Assembly: GCA_964291545.2 (NCBI GenBank) | Contig: OZ219860.1 | Span: 434,001 to 498,000, forward strand | From: G963667675 sp964291545 | GTDB taxonomy: Bacteria; Chloroflexota; Dehalococcoidia; Lucifugimonadales; UBA3495 | DNA length: 64,000 nt | Direction of reading: 5' to 3' | Shown here: piece by piece, positions 34,058-42,807 of the stretch | How positions within the stretch are numbered: position 1 is the stretch's first letter | Layout of the letters: each line of letters opens with the position of its first letter | The notes under the pieces: generated by a model | Told to the model about the DNA's origin: nothing | Database searches by the model: none | Seen by the model: the letters and a program-made list of their open reading frames with translations, nothing else | Translations under genes and position numbers: made by a program

Positions 34058-35293
34058 TTGCGCATACTCCACTTCTCCGACCTCCACATTGGCGTCGAAA
34101 ACTACGGGCGTACCGACCCGGCGACCGGCTTGTCCACCCGCCTGGGCGACTTCTTGGCTTCCCTCGATCAGGTGGTCGAATATGCCCTGGCCGAAAACGT
34201 AGACCTGGTGCTCCTCGCCGGCGACGCCTACAAGGGTCGGGACCCTTCTCAGACCCAGCAACGGGAGTTCGCCAAGCGGTTGGCCCGCCTGTCCGAGGCC
34301 GGCATCCCGTCATTCCTGCTGGTGGGCAACCACGACCTGCCCAACGCCGTGGGCCGCGCCACCGCCGTCGAAATCTTCGACACCCTGCGGGTGCCCAACG
34401 TCCACGTCGGCTCGGCCCTCCAGAACTACACCGTTGACACCCGCTCCGGTCCTCTTCAGATTCTGGCCGTGCCTTGGCCGCGCCGGAGTACGATGTTGAG
34501 CCGGGAGGACTCCCGCGGCAAGTCCATCGATGAAGTCCGCCAGGAAGTCGAAAGGCGCATGACTGAAGCGATACACCGGCGAGCCCGGGAATTGGACCCT
34601 CAAACCCCCGCCGTCATCGCCGCCCACCTCACCGTTAACGGCGCCACCGTGGGCACCGAAAGGTCCATGATGCTCGGTCAGGACCACGTATTGATGGCCG
34701 GAGACTTGCAACAGCCCCAGGTGGACTATGTCGCCTTGGGCCACATTCACAAGCACCAGGTGCTGCGCACCGAAGCCCCCATGATGGCCTACTCCGGCAG
34801 CCTGCAGCGGGTGGACTTTAGCGAGGAAGGCGACGAGAAGGGCTTTTGCGTCGTCGACTTGGACCACGCCGCTCCCCAGGGCCGCCGCTTGACCGGTTTT
34901 GAGTTTCATACGCTGGAAGCCCGCCCCTTCGTCACCATCGAGACGACCTTGGTTTCCGGCGACCCCGACCCCACCCGGTCCCTACTGCGGGCCATCGCCC
35001 GGAAAGACGTCACCGACGCGGTGGTGCGGGTGCGCGCAACTATGCCCCCCGACTTGGCCCCCCATATTCGTGAGGCCGACCTTCGCGAGGCCCTGGCCCC
35101 TGCCCACTACATCGCTTCAATCAATCTGGACTCCTCCGAAGAGACGCGCCGCACCCGGCTGGCAGCCGGAGAAGCCGAGGGATTACAGCCTATGCAGGCC
35201 CTCCGACTGTATCTCCAAAACAGGGATATCGACCCCGACCGGCGGGACCGGATGGTCCAGTTGGCCCAGGAGATAGTCGACGACGAGGGCTAA
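34058..35293 (+). CDS. sbcD: DNA repair exonuclease subunit SbcD
   Basis: A 411-residue Mre11/SbcD-type metallophosphoesterase. The phosphoesterase motifs are in order: FSDLHIG near residue 6, LLAGDAYKGRDPS near 53, VGNHDLP near 88, AAHLTVNG near 187, and ALGHIHKHQV near 226; the second motif is AYKG rather than the common LFD. The start is TTG at 34058. SbcD forms the nuclease of the SbcCD complex that opens hairpins and trims blocked ends. The SbcC ATPase gene is not next to it, as it usually is. Confidence 0.9.
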   Translation: MRILHFSDLHIGVENYGRTDPATGLSTRLGDFLASLDQVVEYALAENVDLVLLAGDAYKGRDPSQTQQREFAKRLARLSEAGIPSFLLVGNHDLPNAVGRATAVEIFDTLRVPNVHVGSALQNYTVDTRSGPLQILAVPWPRRSTMLSREDSRGKSIDEVRQEVERRMTEAIHRRARELDPQTPAVIAAHLTVNGATVGTERSMMLGQDHVLMAGDLQQPQVDYVALGHIHKHQVLRTEAPMMAYSGSLQRVDFSEEGDEKGFCVVDLDHAAPQGRRLTGFEFHTLEARPFVTIETTLVSGDPDPTRSLLRAIARKDVTDAVVRVRATMPPDLAPHIREADLREALAPAHYIASINLDSSEETRRTRLAAGEAEGLQPMQALRLYLQNRDIDPDRRDRMVQLAQEIVDDEG

Positions 35294-35322
35294 GCCCTTT
35301 GCCCACCGCTCTCCGCCGCGGC

Positions 35323-35351
35323 TTGACCCCCTTTACCCCAAGCGATACCCT
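35323..35351 (+). promoter_or_regulatory. Promoter candidate for the alcohol dehydrogenase gene
   Basis: TTGACC at 35323-35328, 17-base spacer, TACCCT at 35346-35351. Transcription would begin about 60 bases before the ATG at 35420. Confidence 0.4.
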
Positions 35352-35419
35352 GTCTTCGCTCCGCCCCGCAATGTGAGACAGCCGTCCCCTGGTAACCTTG
35401 GAGGAGCCGGAGAGCAAGA

Positions 35420-36511
35420 ATGAAAGCAGCAGTGCTGTACGAGCCGCAGCAACCTCTCCAGGTCGAAGACCTGACCTTGGACGGCCCCCGCCGGCGGGAG
35501 GTGCTGGTTAAAGTCGCCGCCAGCGGTGTCTGTCACAGCGACCTGCACTACGTTCACGGCTTGAAAGAATTCCCGTTGCCCGTGGTTCTTGGTCATGAAG
35601 GGTCCGGCATAGTCGAAGAAGTCGGCCCCGACGTCACCTATGCCAAGCCTGGTGACCACGTGGTCATGTCCTTCATCCCCAATTGTGGCCGGTGCTCCCA
35701 CTGCATCGCAGGGCGGCAGCACCTGTGCGACGATACCTACAAGCTGATTGGCACCCTGATGGACGGCACCAGAAGGATGCGCAGCGGTGACCAGGAGATC
35801 AACCACTTCATGGGAGTATCGTCCTTCGGCGAATACTCCATCGTGCCTGAGGACAATCTCGTCTTGGTGCGGGAGGATGCGCCCCTGGACAAGCTGGCTT
35901 TGATCGGCTGTGGGGTTCCCACGGGGGTCGGAGCCGTCATCCACACCGCCGGGGTCAAGCCGGGCAGTCGAGTGGTGGTCATAGGCGTCGGAGGTGTCGG
36001 CCTGAACGTGGTCCAAGGCGCCGTCCTGGCGGGGGCGGAGTCAATCATCGCCGTGGACATCAGGGACCACAAGCTGCAGCATGCGGTGGAGTTCGGCGCG
36101 ACACACCTTATCAACGCTGCCAAGGATGACGTGACCGAACAGGTCAGGGAGATCACTAAAGGGGAGATGGCCGACTATGCTTTCGAGGTGATCGGGGCCG
36201 TCGACACGATGAACCAGGCGCTGGGCACTACCCGTCCGGGCGGGGTGACAGTGCTGGTGGGCGCTCCCCCCGACGATGCCCAGCTAACCATCGACCCCAA
36301 CTTTATGCAGGAGGGCCGGACTCTGGTGGGCTGCGCCTACGGGTCCTGCTATCCCAGGGCCGACATGCCCATGTTGATCGATCTCTACATGGCCGGCAGG
36401 CTGAAACTCGACCAGCTCATCTCCCGCACCTTCCCGCTGGACGGCATCAACACCGCCTTCGACCTTCTGGACAGGGGCGAGGTAGCACGCAGCATCATCA
36501 AGTACGATTAG
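35420..36511 (+). CDS. Zinc-dependent alcohol dehydrogenase (MDR)
   Basis: A 363-residue class III-like alcohol dehydrogenase. Catalytic zinc ligands are in GVCHSDLHY and the LGHEGSGIVEEVG block. Structural zinc cysteines are in CGRCSHCIAGRQHLC. The NAD motif is GVGGVGLNVVQGA near residue 190, followed by VDI, where Asp suggests NAD. The SFGEYSIV and GCGVPTGVGAVIHTA segments match the class III (formaldehyde/NDMA-type) group. A GGAGGAGCCGGAGAG leader region supplies the ribosome site. The natural substrate is not known. Confidence 0.92.
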   Translation: MKAAVLYEPQQPLQVEDLTLDGPRRREVLVKVAASGVCHSDLHYVHGLKEFPLPVVLGHEGSGIVEEVGPDVTYAKPGDHVVMSFIPNCGRCSHCIAGRQHLCDDTYKLIGTLMDGTRRMRSGDQEINHFMGVSSFGEYSIVPEDNLVLVREDAPLDKLALIGCGVPTGVGAVIHTAGVKPGSRVVVIGVGGVGLNVVQGAVLAGAESIIAVDIRDHKLQHAVEFGATHLINAAKDDVTEQVREITKGEMADYAFEVIGAVDTMNQALGTTRPGGVTVLVGAPPDDAQLTIDPNFMQEGRTLVGCAYGSCYPRADMPMLIDLYMAGRLKLDQLISRTFPLDGINTAFDLLDRGEVARSIIKYD

Positions 36512-36542
36512 CTTGCTGTAAGCAGCCTTCCTGGAAAGACCG

Positions 36543-37379
36543 TTATTCCAGGATGACGTTGTCGATGAGTCGCACCTTCCCCATTCGAACGGCTGTCGAC
36601 ACCATGGCCCGGCCCGTGACTGTGCCCAACTCCTCCAGCGAGTCGGGGTTGGCGATACTGACGTAGTCAATGCCGGTCACCGACGGCTCTCGTTCCAGTT
36701 CCTGCCTCACCTTGGAACGCAGCCTGTCCCCGTCCGTTTCGCCGCATCGCCACAGAGTCTCGGCGCGAGTCAGGGCTCTAAACACCACCGGCGCAGCCCG
36801 CCGCTGCTGCTGGTCCAAGTATGCGTTGCGGCTGCTGCAGGCCAATCCATCCTCTTCCCTCACCGTGGGGACTACCACCATATCCACGCCCAAGTCCAAG
36901 TCCCGCACCAAGCGCCTGATCACTGCCGACTGCTGCCCGTCCTTTTGGCCCAAGTACGCCCGGTCGGGCCGCGTGACGTTGAACAGCTTAGTCACCACCG
37001 TGGCCACGCCGCGAAAGTGGCCGGGCCGGTGCGCTCCCTCCAGCTTCTCCGAAAGCCCATCCACGCTGACCCAGGTGCTGAACCCTTGGGGGTAGACTTC
37101 CTGTACCGGAGGGACGAACACGAGGTCGGCGCCTTCTTCGCTCAGCAGCGCCAGGTCCCGGTCCAGGTCGCGGGGGTACTGCTCCAGGTCCTCGCCTTCT
37201 CCGAACTGGGTTGGGTTGACGAATATGCTGACCGCCAGGGTCTCGTTCTCTTCCCTGGCCCGTCCCACCAGAGCCAGGTGACCCTCGTGCAGCGCTCCCA
37301 TCGTCGGCACTAGTCCCAATGGCCGCGCAGCTTCCCGGCAGGCGCGAGCCATGTCCTGCCTGGTTTCCAAGACCTTCAC
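36543..37379 (-). CDS. panC: Pantothenate synthetase
   Basis: A 278-residue enzyme that joins pantoate and beta-alanine with ATP to make pantothenate. The adenylate-forming site is visible as PTMGALHEGHLALV (HxGH motif, about residues 25-38), FVNPTQFGEGEDLEQYPRD (residues 52-70) and YLGQKDGQQ (near 142). SSRNAYLD follows. Its ATG overlaps the panB stop by four bases, so it is translated with panB. It is the last gene of the pantothenate operon. Confidence 0.96.
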   Translation of the reverse strand: MKVLETRQDMARACREAARPLGLVPTMGALHEGHLALVGRAREENETLAVSIFVNPTQFGEGEDLEQYPRDLDRDLALLSEEGADLVFVPPVQEVYPQGFSTWVSVDGLSEKLEGAHRPGHFRGVATVVTKLFNVTRPDRAYLGQKDGQQSAVIRRLVRDLDLGVDMVVVPTVREEDGLACSSRNAYLDQQQRRAAPVVFRALTRAETLWRCGETDGDRLRSKVRQELEREPSVTGIDYVSIANPDSLEELGTVTGRAMVSTAVRMGKVRLIDNVILE

Positions 37380-38230
37380 TGGATCGGCGTACCCTGCATA
37401 TAGCTCAACTCTTCTAGGATCGCCTGGTCCATGGGAAAGCTGTGCTCCTCGGCCGGGAACGAGCCTTCCCTGACCTCCCTTGCGTACCGGCCCAGCGCGT
37501 CCTCTATCGTCTCCGCCAGGTGGGCGTACCGCTTGGTATGCTTGGGCACGAAGTCGCTGTACAGCCCCAACATGTCGTGCAGCACCTGCACTTGCCCATC
37601 ACAGCCGCCGCCGGCTCCTATGCCTATGGTGGGTATGGTCAGCCGTTCCGAAATCAATCGCGCCAGCGGGGTGGGGACAAGTTCCAGCACCAAGGCGAAG
37701 GCCCCCGCCTGCTCCAGGGCCTGGGCGTCTTTCAGCAACTGGGCTGCACCGGCCTGGGTCTGACCCTGGACCCGATAACCCCCGAAGGCGTTCACCGATT
37801 GCGGAGTCAGCCCGATGTGACCCATTACGGGTATGCCCGCATCCACGACCCTGGAGGCAACGTCCGCTACCTTTTCTCCGCCTTCCAGCTTTACCGCTTG
37901 GGCCCCTCCCTCCTGCACCAACCGGCCGGCGTTGGCCATGGCCTGGGTCGAGTCCAGGTGGTAGGACATGAACGGCAGGTCCGCCGTCACCAAGGCCCGT
38001 TGCGACCCCCGGACCACCGCCTTCGTGTGATGCACCATGTCTTCCATGGTCACCGGTATCGTGGAGTCATACCCCAGCACAACCATGCCCAGGCTGTCTC
38101 CAACCAGGAGCGCGGGAATGCCTGCCCGGTCCCCCAGCCGCGCCGACGTGTAATCGTAGGCGGTGACTACGGGAATCTTCTGCCCCTTCCTCTTCATCTT
38201 CGCAATGTCGCGTACGGTTACCCTGGGCAT
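37376..38230 (-). CDS. panB: 3-methyl-2-oxobutanoate hydroxymethyltransferase
   Basis: A 284-residue enzyme that makes ketopantoate from alpha-ketoisovalerate and methylene-tetrahydrofolate. I start it at the ATG at 38230, preceded by AGGAGG, giving MPRVTVRDIAKMKRKG; the frame runs upstream into the previous gene. Family marks are TAYDYTSARLGDRAG, LLVGDSLGMVVLGYDST (metal-binding Asp), KLEGG, and GHIGLTPQS. It is flanked by the ketopantoate reductase gene upstream and panC downstream, so the cluster encodes three consecutive steps. Confidence 0.96.
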   Translation of the reverse strand: MPRVTVRDIAKMKRKGQKIPVVTAYDYTSARLGDRAGIPALLVGDSLGMVVLGYDSTIPVTMEDMVHHTKAVVRGSQRALVTADLPFMSYHLDSTQAMANAGRLVQEGGAQAVKLEGGEKVADVASRVVDAGIPVMGHIGLTPQSVNAFGGYRVQGQTQAGAAQLLKDAQALEQAGAFALVLELVPTPLARLISERLTIPTIGIGAGGGCDGQVQVLHDMLGLYSDFVPKHTKRYAHLAETIEDALGRYAREVREGSFPAEEHSFPMDQAILEELSYMQGTPIQ

Positions 38231-38264
38231 GTCCAACTCCTCCTTGATTCGCACCGGCGATGTA

Positions 38265-39188
38265 TCAAACGGGATGCCTTTCCCTGCTCGGGGCTTCTGT
38301 AACGCCATCGGCGTATTGGTCCACTAAGCATTTCATGGCGGCTACTCGGGCCTGGTCAACGCCCCTGTCCGCCGCAAGGGGCAGCGCCGCCGCCGCCAGG
38401 GCGGCGTATACCGGCGCCAGCTCCGGCAATCGGGAACTCAACGCCTCCAAGTGCGTCTTGACTGTGCCGGTGTCCCCACGGACCACCGGCCCGGTGGCCG
38501 CCGCCGTCGTTCCCTGTGCTGCAACCGCCTCCAGCGTTGATCGGCACAGAGGATACAACGACTGCATCGACTCCCTCTCCGTAAACCCCAGGGCCCGCCA
38601 CACCTCGACCGCCGCCCGCAGCAGGGCCGTCACGTGGCCGCAGGCAAGGATCGCCGAGGCGTGGTACAGGGGCCGGTCAGCGTCCGGGAGAGAGACGGGG
38701 CGGCCCCCCAATTGGCTTGCCATGTCCCACAGGAAGTCATTAAGCCATCCCTGTCCAGACACGGCGACGGTAACTTCCAGGAACCGCGCCTCCGCCCCTT
38801 TCACTGAAGCGACGCCCCCAAATGTCTGGAACGGATGAAACGCGCCCGCCACTGCTCCCTGCTTCGTCGCCGGCTCCAGCAATTTCGTCGACGCCGCGCC
38901 GCAGCAATGGACAACTCCATTTCCGGGTTTCCACGTTACCGAGTTCGCCACCTCACCAATTACTTCGTCCGGCGTGGTGATGAACGCCAGGTCCACGGCG
39001 TCGTTCAGTTCCTGTGCGCTGATCATCGTTCGACAACCGGGAATCCCGCCGGCGAACTCCTCCGCCGAGCTTCTGCTGCGACTGTAGGCGGCGACCACCC
39101 GGTAGCCCTTGGCCGCCAGGGCCCATGCCAGGGCTTTGCCCAGCGCCCCGGCGCCTATGAACCCTATGGCAGGGTCGCGCCTATCCAC
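38265..39188 (-). CDS. panG: Ketopantoate reductase, PanG type (Rossmann-like/DUF2520)
   Basis: A 307-residue protein with an N-terminal Rossmann-like domain (GFIGAGALGKALAWALAAKG at residues 9-28) and a C-terminal DUF2520 domain (YHASAILACGHVTALL near residue 175, and GPVVRGDTGTV near 233). This architecture is that of PanG, a ketopantoate reductase characterised in Francisella and unrelated in sequence to the classical PanE. Its place directly ahead of panB and panC fits: it would reduce ketopantoate to pantoate with NADPH. Its start overlaps the upstream P1 peptidase gene by eight bases. The symbol is inferred from architecture and neighbours. Confidence 0.8.
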   Translation of the reverse strand: MDRRDPAIGFIGAGALGKALAWALAAKGYRVVAAYSRSRSSAEEFAGGIPGCRTMISAQELNDAVDLAFITTPDEVIGEVANSVTWKPGNGVVHCCGAASTKLLEPATKQGAVAGAFHPFQTFGGVASVKGAEARFLEVTVAVSGQGWLNDFLWDMASQLGGRPVSLPDADRPLYHASAILACGHVTALLRAAVEVWRALGFTERESMQSLYPLCRSTLEAVAAQGTTAAATGPVVRGDTGTVKTHLEALSSRLPELAPVYAALAAAALPLAADRGVDQARVAAMKCLVDQYADGVTEAPSRERHPV

Positions 39189-40155
39189 GATTCAACTCTG
39201 AAATCGCCGGGTAGTCCCCCAGTCCCGAGGGCGTCTGCACCGCCCGCAGCACCGCCTGCGCCGTGACTTCCACAGCCGCCGTTCCCAGCTGGGACACGTC
39301 CATCTGGCCCGAAAAGCGGCCGGTTGAAAGGGCAAACATCGTGTCCCCGTCGTACATGGTGTGGCAGGGGCGTATCGTCAGCGCAAGCCCGTCGTGGCTG
39401 ACCATCGCCACGTAGTTGGCCTCTTCCCGCGTCAGCGGGGCGTCGGTCGCCACTACGCCAATCGTGGTGTTGGTCATGCTTTGGTCTTCGTGGGTTGCGT
39501 CACCGGCCAGCATCAGATCCACCGGGTCAGCAAAGCCGGACCCGTCTTGGCGTCGGGGACCCGCAATCAACTTGCCTGACCGGTGGTCGTAAATCCCACC
39601 GTAGGCATTTACTGCCACCGCTGCAGCCACCGTTGGGCCGTCTGGGAACGTGACGCAGGCCGTCCCGAAGCCAGACTTGATTGCGGCCTCCGGCCCCCTG
39701 GCTTTGGCCGCAGTAGCGCCGGTGCCCGCACCTACGCTCCCCTCTTCCAGGGGACAGCTGCCGGCTGCCCGGCATGCGGCCAACCCCTGCGCTGGGCCGG
39801 GACGCACTCGTGGATTGATTACGTTCAGGTCGAACAGGATAGCTGCAGGCACGATGGGCACCACTGCCGGCCCCGTCTCGAATCCGATGCCCTGTTCAGA
39901 AAGGTAGCTGACCACGCCTGCGGCCGCTTCCAACCCAAAGGCGCTGCCCCCGCTGAGCAGCACTCCGTGGACGCGGTCCACCCGGCGCATCGGTCGCAGC
40001 AGGTCCGTCTCTCTGGTGCCCGGCGACCCGCCCCGCACGTCGACTCCCCCCACAGCCCCGTCCCGGCAGATGAACACCGTGCAGCCGGTGCCGTGGGCCA
40101 TGTCGGTATAGTGACCCGCCTCCAGCCCGGCCACCGCTGTTATCGTCCGGTTCAC
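39181..40155 (-). CDS. P1 family peptidase (DmpA/aminopeptidase type)
   Basis: A 324-residue member of the DmpA/BapA group of self-processing N-terminal-nucleophile hydrolases. It shows GHYTDMAHGTGCTVFICRDG, VHGVLLSGGSAFGLEAAAGV and EEGSVGAGTGATAAKA. Relatives remove N-terminal residues from peptides, some acting on beta-alanine peptides. The start is GTG at 40155. It overlaps panG by eight bases and so belongs to the pantothenate operon; supply of beta-alanine from peptides would make metabolic sense, but that is only an inference. Confidence 0.88.
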   Translation of the reverse strand: MNRTITAVAGLEAGHYTDMAHGTGCTVFICRDGAVGGVDVRGGSPGTRETDLLRPMRRVDRVHGVLLSGGSAFGLEAAAGVVSYLSEQGIGFETGPAVVPIVPAAILFDLNVINPRVRPGPAQGLAACRAAGSCPLEEGSVGAGTGATAAKARGPEAAIKSGFGTACVTFPDGPTVAAAVAVNAYGGIYDHRSGKLIAGPRRQDGSGFADPVDLMLAGDATHEDQSMTNTTIGVVATDAPLTREEANYVAMVSHDGLALTIRPCHTMYDGDTMFALSTGRFSGQMDVSQLGTAAVEVTAQAVLRAVQTPSGLGDYPAISELNRG

Positions 40156-40190
40156 AGGGCCCGTCTTCCCAGCCGGTCCCAGACAAAAGG

Positions 40191-40215
40191 AAAGCCCCGA
40201 CGCGTCGGGGCGTTT
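40191..40215 (-). terminator. Terminator of the Gfo/Idh/MocA gene
   Basis: The 18-base palindrome GCCCCGACGCGTCGGGGC at 40194-40211 is followed on the minus strand by CTTTCCTTTTGT. It separates the oxidoreductase gene upstream from the pantothenate operon. Confidence 0.75.
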
Positions 40216-40372
40216 TCAATAGACCCAGTTATGTTCCCGGCCGTCTCGGTCCCCATGAGATCCCAGCGGCGCACCCGGTGCTGAAGCCAAGGCCAGCTTA
40301 GAAAGCTCACCCCCCTATAAGGGTGGATGGCCCTTCAATTGTAAGAACCTGCAAACCTAGTGTCAACCAACG

Positions 40373-41476
40373 TCAACCGTTGTTTGACACATCCACCTCG
40401 CGCCCCTCTTCCGAAGCCTTGACCACGTTGTCGATGAACCGGTGCAACCTCACTGCCGCGGCGAAGTCCGGCTGGCTGTCGTCGCCTGACAAAATTGCTT
40501 GCCCGAACCGGCGGTACATCTGCCCCACGTTGAACGGCTCCCCTTGCGCCGCCTCCGGTGCAAAGGCGTACTCCTCTGGGACTTCCAGGTCTTCCAGGGA
40601 ATTCCTCTGCCTGCAGCCTTGGAGCCGGACCGCGTCGGTGGTGGGAGAGAACCCGCAGGATGCCGCCAGGGCGCCTTCCCTGCCGTAAATCTCCATCTTG
40701 AAACCGTCGCTGCCGCCCCAGGGAGTGCCCGCTACGTGCACCGAGCACACTCCGCCGTTGGCCATCTTGCCGCTGACCATCGTGGTGTCCGGCGCCGTAA
40801 CCTCCGCCGTCTGTCCCGACTCGATTACAAGCCATTCCTTGATTTGGGTGCTCACCACCGATGAAACCCGGCTGAAGTCACCCACCACGAAAGCAAGGGC
40901 GTCTAGAATATGGCCGCCGGCGATGGTCAACGCGTTGGCGCCCTGGTCTGCGCGCCCCTGCCACAATTCCGCTGAGGGCCACCGCAGCATCCCGCCCCAG
41001 GTCAGGCTGGCGCGGCATGACATAACGTCCCCGACGTAACCAGAATCGACCAGGTGCTTGATGTACAAGACACCGGGGTTGGCCCGTGTCTGCAGGCCGA
41101 CCATGTTCCGGACTCCCTTGGCCTGCGCCAATGAGGCCATCTCCTCGGCCTCGGCGGTTGTGCGTCCCAGCGGCCACTCGGTGTAGACGTGCTTGCCGGC
41201 TTCCAGGGCCGCCATCGTCGCTTCGTAGTGCGCGGGCACTTTCACGGACACGGTCACGGCGTCGATGTCCTGGTGCTCCAACATCTTCCGGTAGTCGTCG
41301 AAAGCCAGCTTTGCCCCGTATTTTTTCCGCGTCTCCTCGGCGCTCTCCTGCCGGGTGGTACAGACCGCGGTCAACTCGAAGGCCGGGCTGGCCGCCGCCG
41401 CCGGTAGGTGGGTCCGCGAAGCCCATCCCTTGCGGCTATTGGCGCCTATAATGCCCAACCTTATCCGGTCAGCCAT
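40373..41476 (-). CDS. Gfo/Idh/MocA family oxidoreductase
   Basis: A 367-residue NAD(P)-dependent oxidoreductase with an N-terminal Rossmann domain (RLGIIGANSRKGWASRTHLP) and the EWPLGRTTAEAEEM segment where the family usually has EKP; here Lys is replaced by Trp, as in some subgroups. AGGHILDALAFVVGDFSRV carries the conserved His of the active site (near residue 190). Family members act on sugars, inositols or bilins; the substrate here is unknown. It ends at a clear hairpin terminator. Confidence 0.88.
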   Translation of the reverse strand: MADRIRLGIIGANSRKGWASRTHLPAAAASPAFELTAVCTTRQESAEETRKKYGAKLAFDDYRKMLEHQDIDAVTVSVKVPAHYEATMAALEAGKHVYTEWPLGRTTAEAEEMASLAQAKGVRNMVGLQTRANPGVLYIKHLVDSGYVGDVMSCRASLTWGGMLRWPSAELWQGRADQGANALTIAGGHILDALAFVVGDFSRVSSVVSTQIKEWLVIESGQTAEVTAPDTTMVSGKMANGGVCSVHVAGTPWGGSDGFKMEIYGREGALAASCGFSPTTDAVRLQGCRQRNSLEDLEVPEEYAFAPEAAQGEPFNVGQMYRRFGQAILSGDDSQPDFAAAVRLHRFIDNVVKASEEGREVDVSNNG

Positions 41477-41902
41477 TCCTACTCCCAGAGGCAGGAATTT
41501 TTGGTTCCCCTCTCATTTCCTCTCATTCCCTCCCACCGCGGGTCGCTGGCATGGTTTGGGCCAGTTTCTTGTATCTGAGGCATTTTGAGACATTCCGGGA
41601 CATCAGTCAGGTGCGGTTGCCGGGCCTGGAAAAGCGGCGAGAGCACTCCAACCACAGTGTAGGTAAGGCCGCCGTACGAGGCAAGGGCCAAGTGTCAGTA
41701 GTTTGGGGTTGCCGAGGAATAGGGCCGGAGCGTGTGCTTCGAAAGCCTCAGCACGAACGGGGATCGGCATTGCCGCTACGCAAGCGGGGGCTTGGAATTG
41801 ACATCCAAGCCACCGGAAAATAGAGTGGAGATGGGTGGTTGTCACGGTTCTACAGGATTTGGCATGGGGCAACGTTGCCAGTTTTTAGCGTGAGGCAGCA
41901 GG
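41477..41902. other. Intergenic region, mostly featureless
   Basis: About 425 bases without a supported gene. On the minus strand 41510-41545 is a short run of GAGGGAATGAGAGGAAATGA-type units like those at 33840-33965. The rest shows no hairpin terminator or strong promoter. Confidence 0.35.
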
Positions 41903-42280
41903 ATGGCGACAGTTCTAGATCACACGATAGTACCGGTGCGGGATAGAGAGAAGTCGGCGGAGTTCTATGCGCGCATTTTCGGCTTTGAAAACCTGGGGCA
42001 AACCGGCCCCTTTCTAGCGGTGCGGGTCAATGAGACGTTCAACCTGGACTTTGCGGTGTCCGACGACTTTCGGAGCATCCACTACGCCTTTGCCATGGAG
42101 CCGGAGGAGTTCGAGGCGGCCTTCGACAGGATCAGGGAGTCGGGGATCGCCTATGGCGACAGCCCGTTCGCCAGAGACAACATGCAAGGCCCCGGTATGA
42201 CCATTGGGGCCAGGGGCCAAGGCAAAGCGGTCTACTTCGACGACCCCGACGGCCACGTATTGGAGATTAAGACTTACTAA
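41903..42280 (+). CDS. VOC (glyoxalase-like) family protein
   Basis: A 125-residue VOC protein with metal-ligand candidates at the classical positions: His in VLDHTIVPV (residue 6), His in SIHYAFAME, and Glu in GHVLEIKTY near the end. The closing FDDPDGHVLEI strand is typical of fosfomycin/bleomycin-resistance and glyoxalase relatives. It stands alone with a hairpin terminator about 40 bases downstream. Reaction unknown. Confidence 0.88.
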   Translation: MATVLDHTIVPVRDREKSAEFYARIFGFENLGQTGPFLAVRVNETFNLDFAVSDDFRSIHYAFAMEPEEFEAAFDRIRESGIAYGDSPFARDNMQGPGMTIGARGQGKAVYFDDPDGHVLEIKTY

Positions 42281-42320
42281 CTGCCCGCAGTAGTCATTGG
42301 AATGAACTAGTAGCTTCTTG

Positions 42321-42352
42321 GTAAGCTGAGTTCAGCGCTGTACTCAGCTTAC
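42321..42352. terminator. Hairpin after the VOC gene
   Basis: GTAAGCTGAGT at 42321-42331 pairs perfectly with ACTCAGCTTAC at 42342-42352 around a ten-base loop. The T content after the stem is low (CTGCTTTGTG), so it is a weak terminator or an RNA-stabilising hairpin. Confidence 0.5.
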
Positions 42353-42426
42353 CTGCTTTGTGAGGTAGCCTCTCGTTGCATCCCTAATCTGCAGTGCTTG
42401 TCCGCCACCATGTGCGGCCTTTCTCG

Positions 42427-42456
42427 TTGTCCAGCGCTTTCGCGAAATGGTAGAAT
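42427..42456 (+). promoter_or_regulatory. Promoter with palindromic spacer for the 42493-43175 pair
   Basis: TTGTCC at 42427-42432, 18-base spacer, TAGAAT at 42451-42456. The spacer contains the palindrome TTTCGCGAAA (42438-42447), a possible operator. Confidence 0.5.
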
Positions 42457-42492
42457 CGCGGACGTAATACTAGCCTTCAGAAAGGGGGGCGC

Positions 42493-42807
42493 ATGACAGA
42501 CGCAGACACCCCGACCCCGGCGCAGGCAGCAAGGGCCGCTATGCCCCCATCCCGCCCTAAAAGTGAGATCGCCAGCTTGGGCAAGGAGGTATATGAGCAC
42601 AGCATCCGGCAACAGGTGGAGGCCGACCATTATGGAGAGATCGTCGCCATTGACGTGGACAGCGGGGACTACGCCATCGGCAAAAACGCCATTGCCGCGT
42701 CTGAGGCTCTGCGGGACCAACACCCGGATGCCCAGGTCTGGCTGATGCGGGTGGGACATCGGACGCTCTATCGCTTTGGAGGCAGTTCCCTGAGGGGAGT
42801 TAAGTGA
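42493..42807 (+). CDS. Small protein paired with an aspartic protease
   Basis: A 104-residue protein with a disordered, Pro/Ala-rich start (residues 1-25), a helical stretch, and a compact part with EIVAIDVDSGDYAIGKNAIA and VWLMRVGHRTLYRFGG. The stop overlaps the next start (GTGA), so it is translated together with the clan AA protease. This two-gene arrangement recurs in Chloroflexota and Cyanobacteria as I recall, and has been likened to a toxin-antitoxin pair, but no function is shown. Confidence 0.75.
   Translation: MTDADTPTPAQAARAAMPPSRPKSEIASLGKEVYEHSIRQQVEADHYGEIVAIDVDSGDYAIGKNAIAASEALRDQHPDAQVWLMRVGHRTLYRFGGSSLRGVK

Noticed and set aside
33686..34261. A 191-codon minus-strand frame over the start of sbcD
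   Set aside because: It is antisense to sbcD for half its length and low-complexity for the rest.
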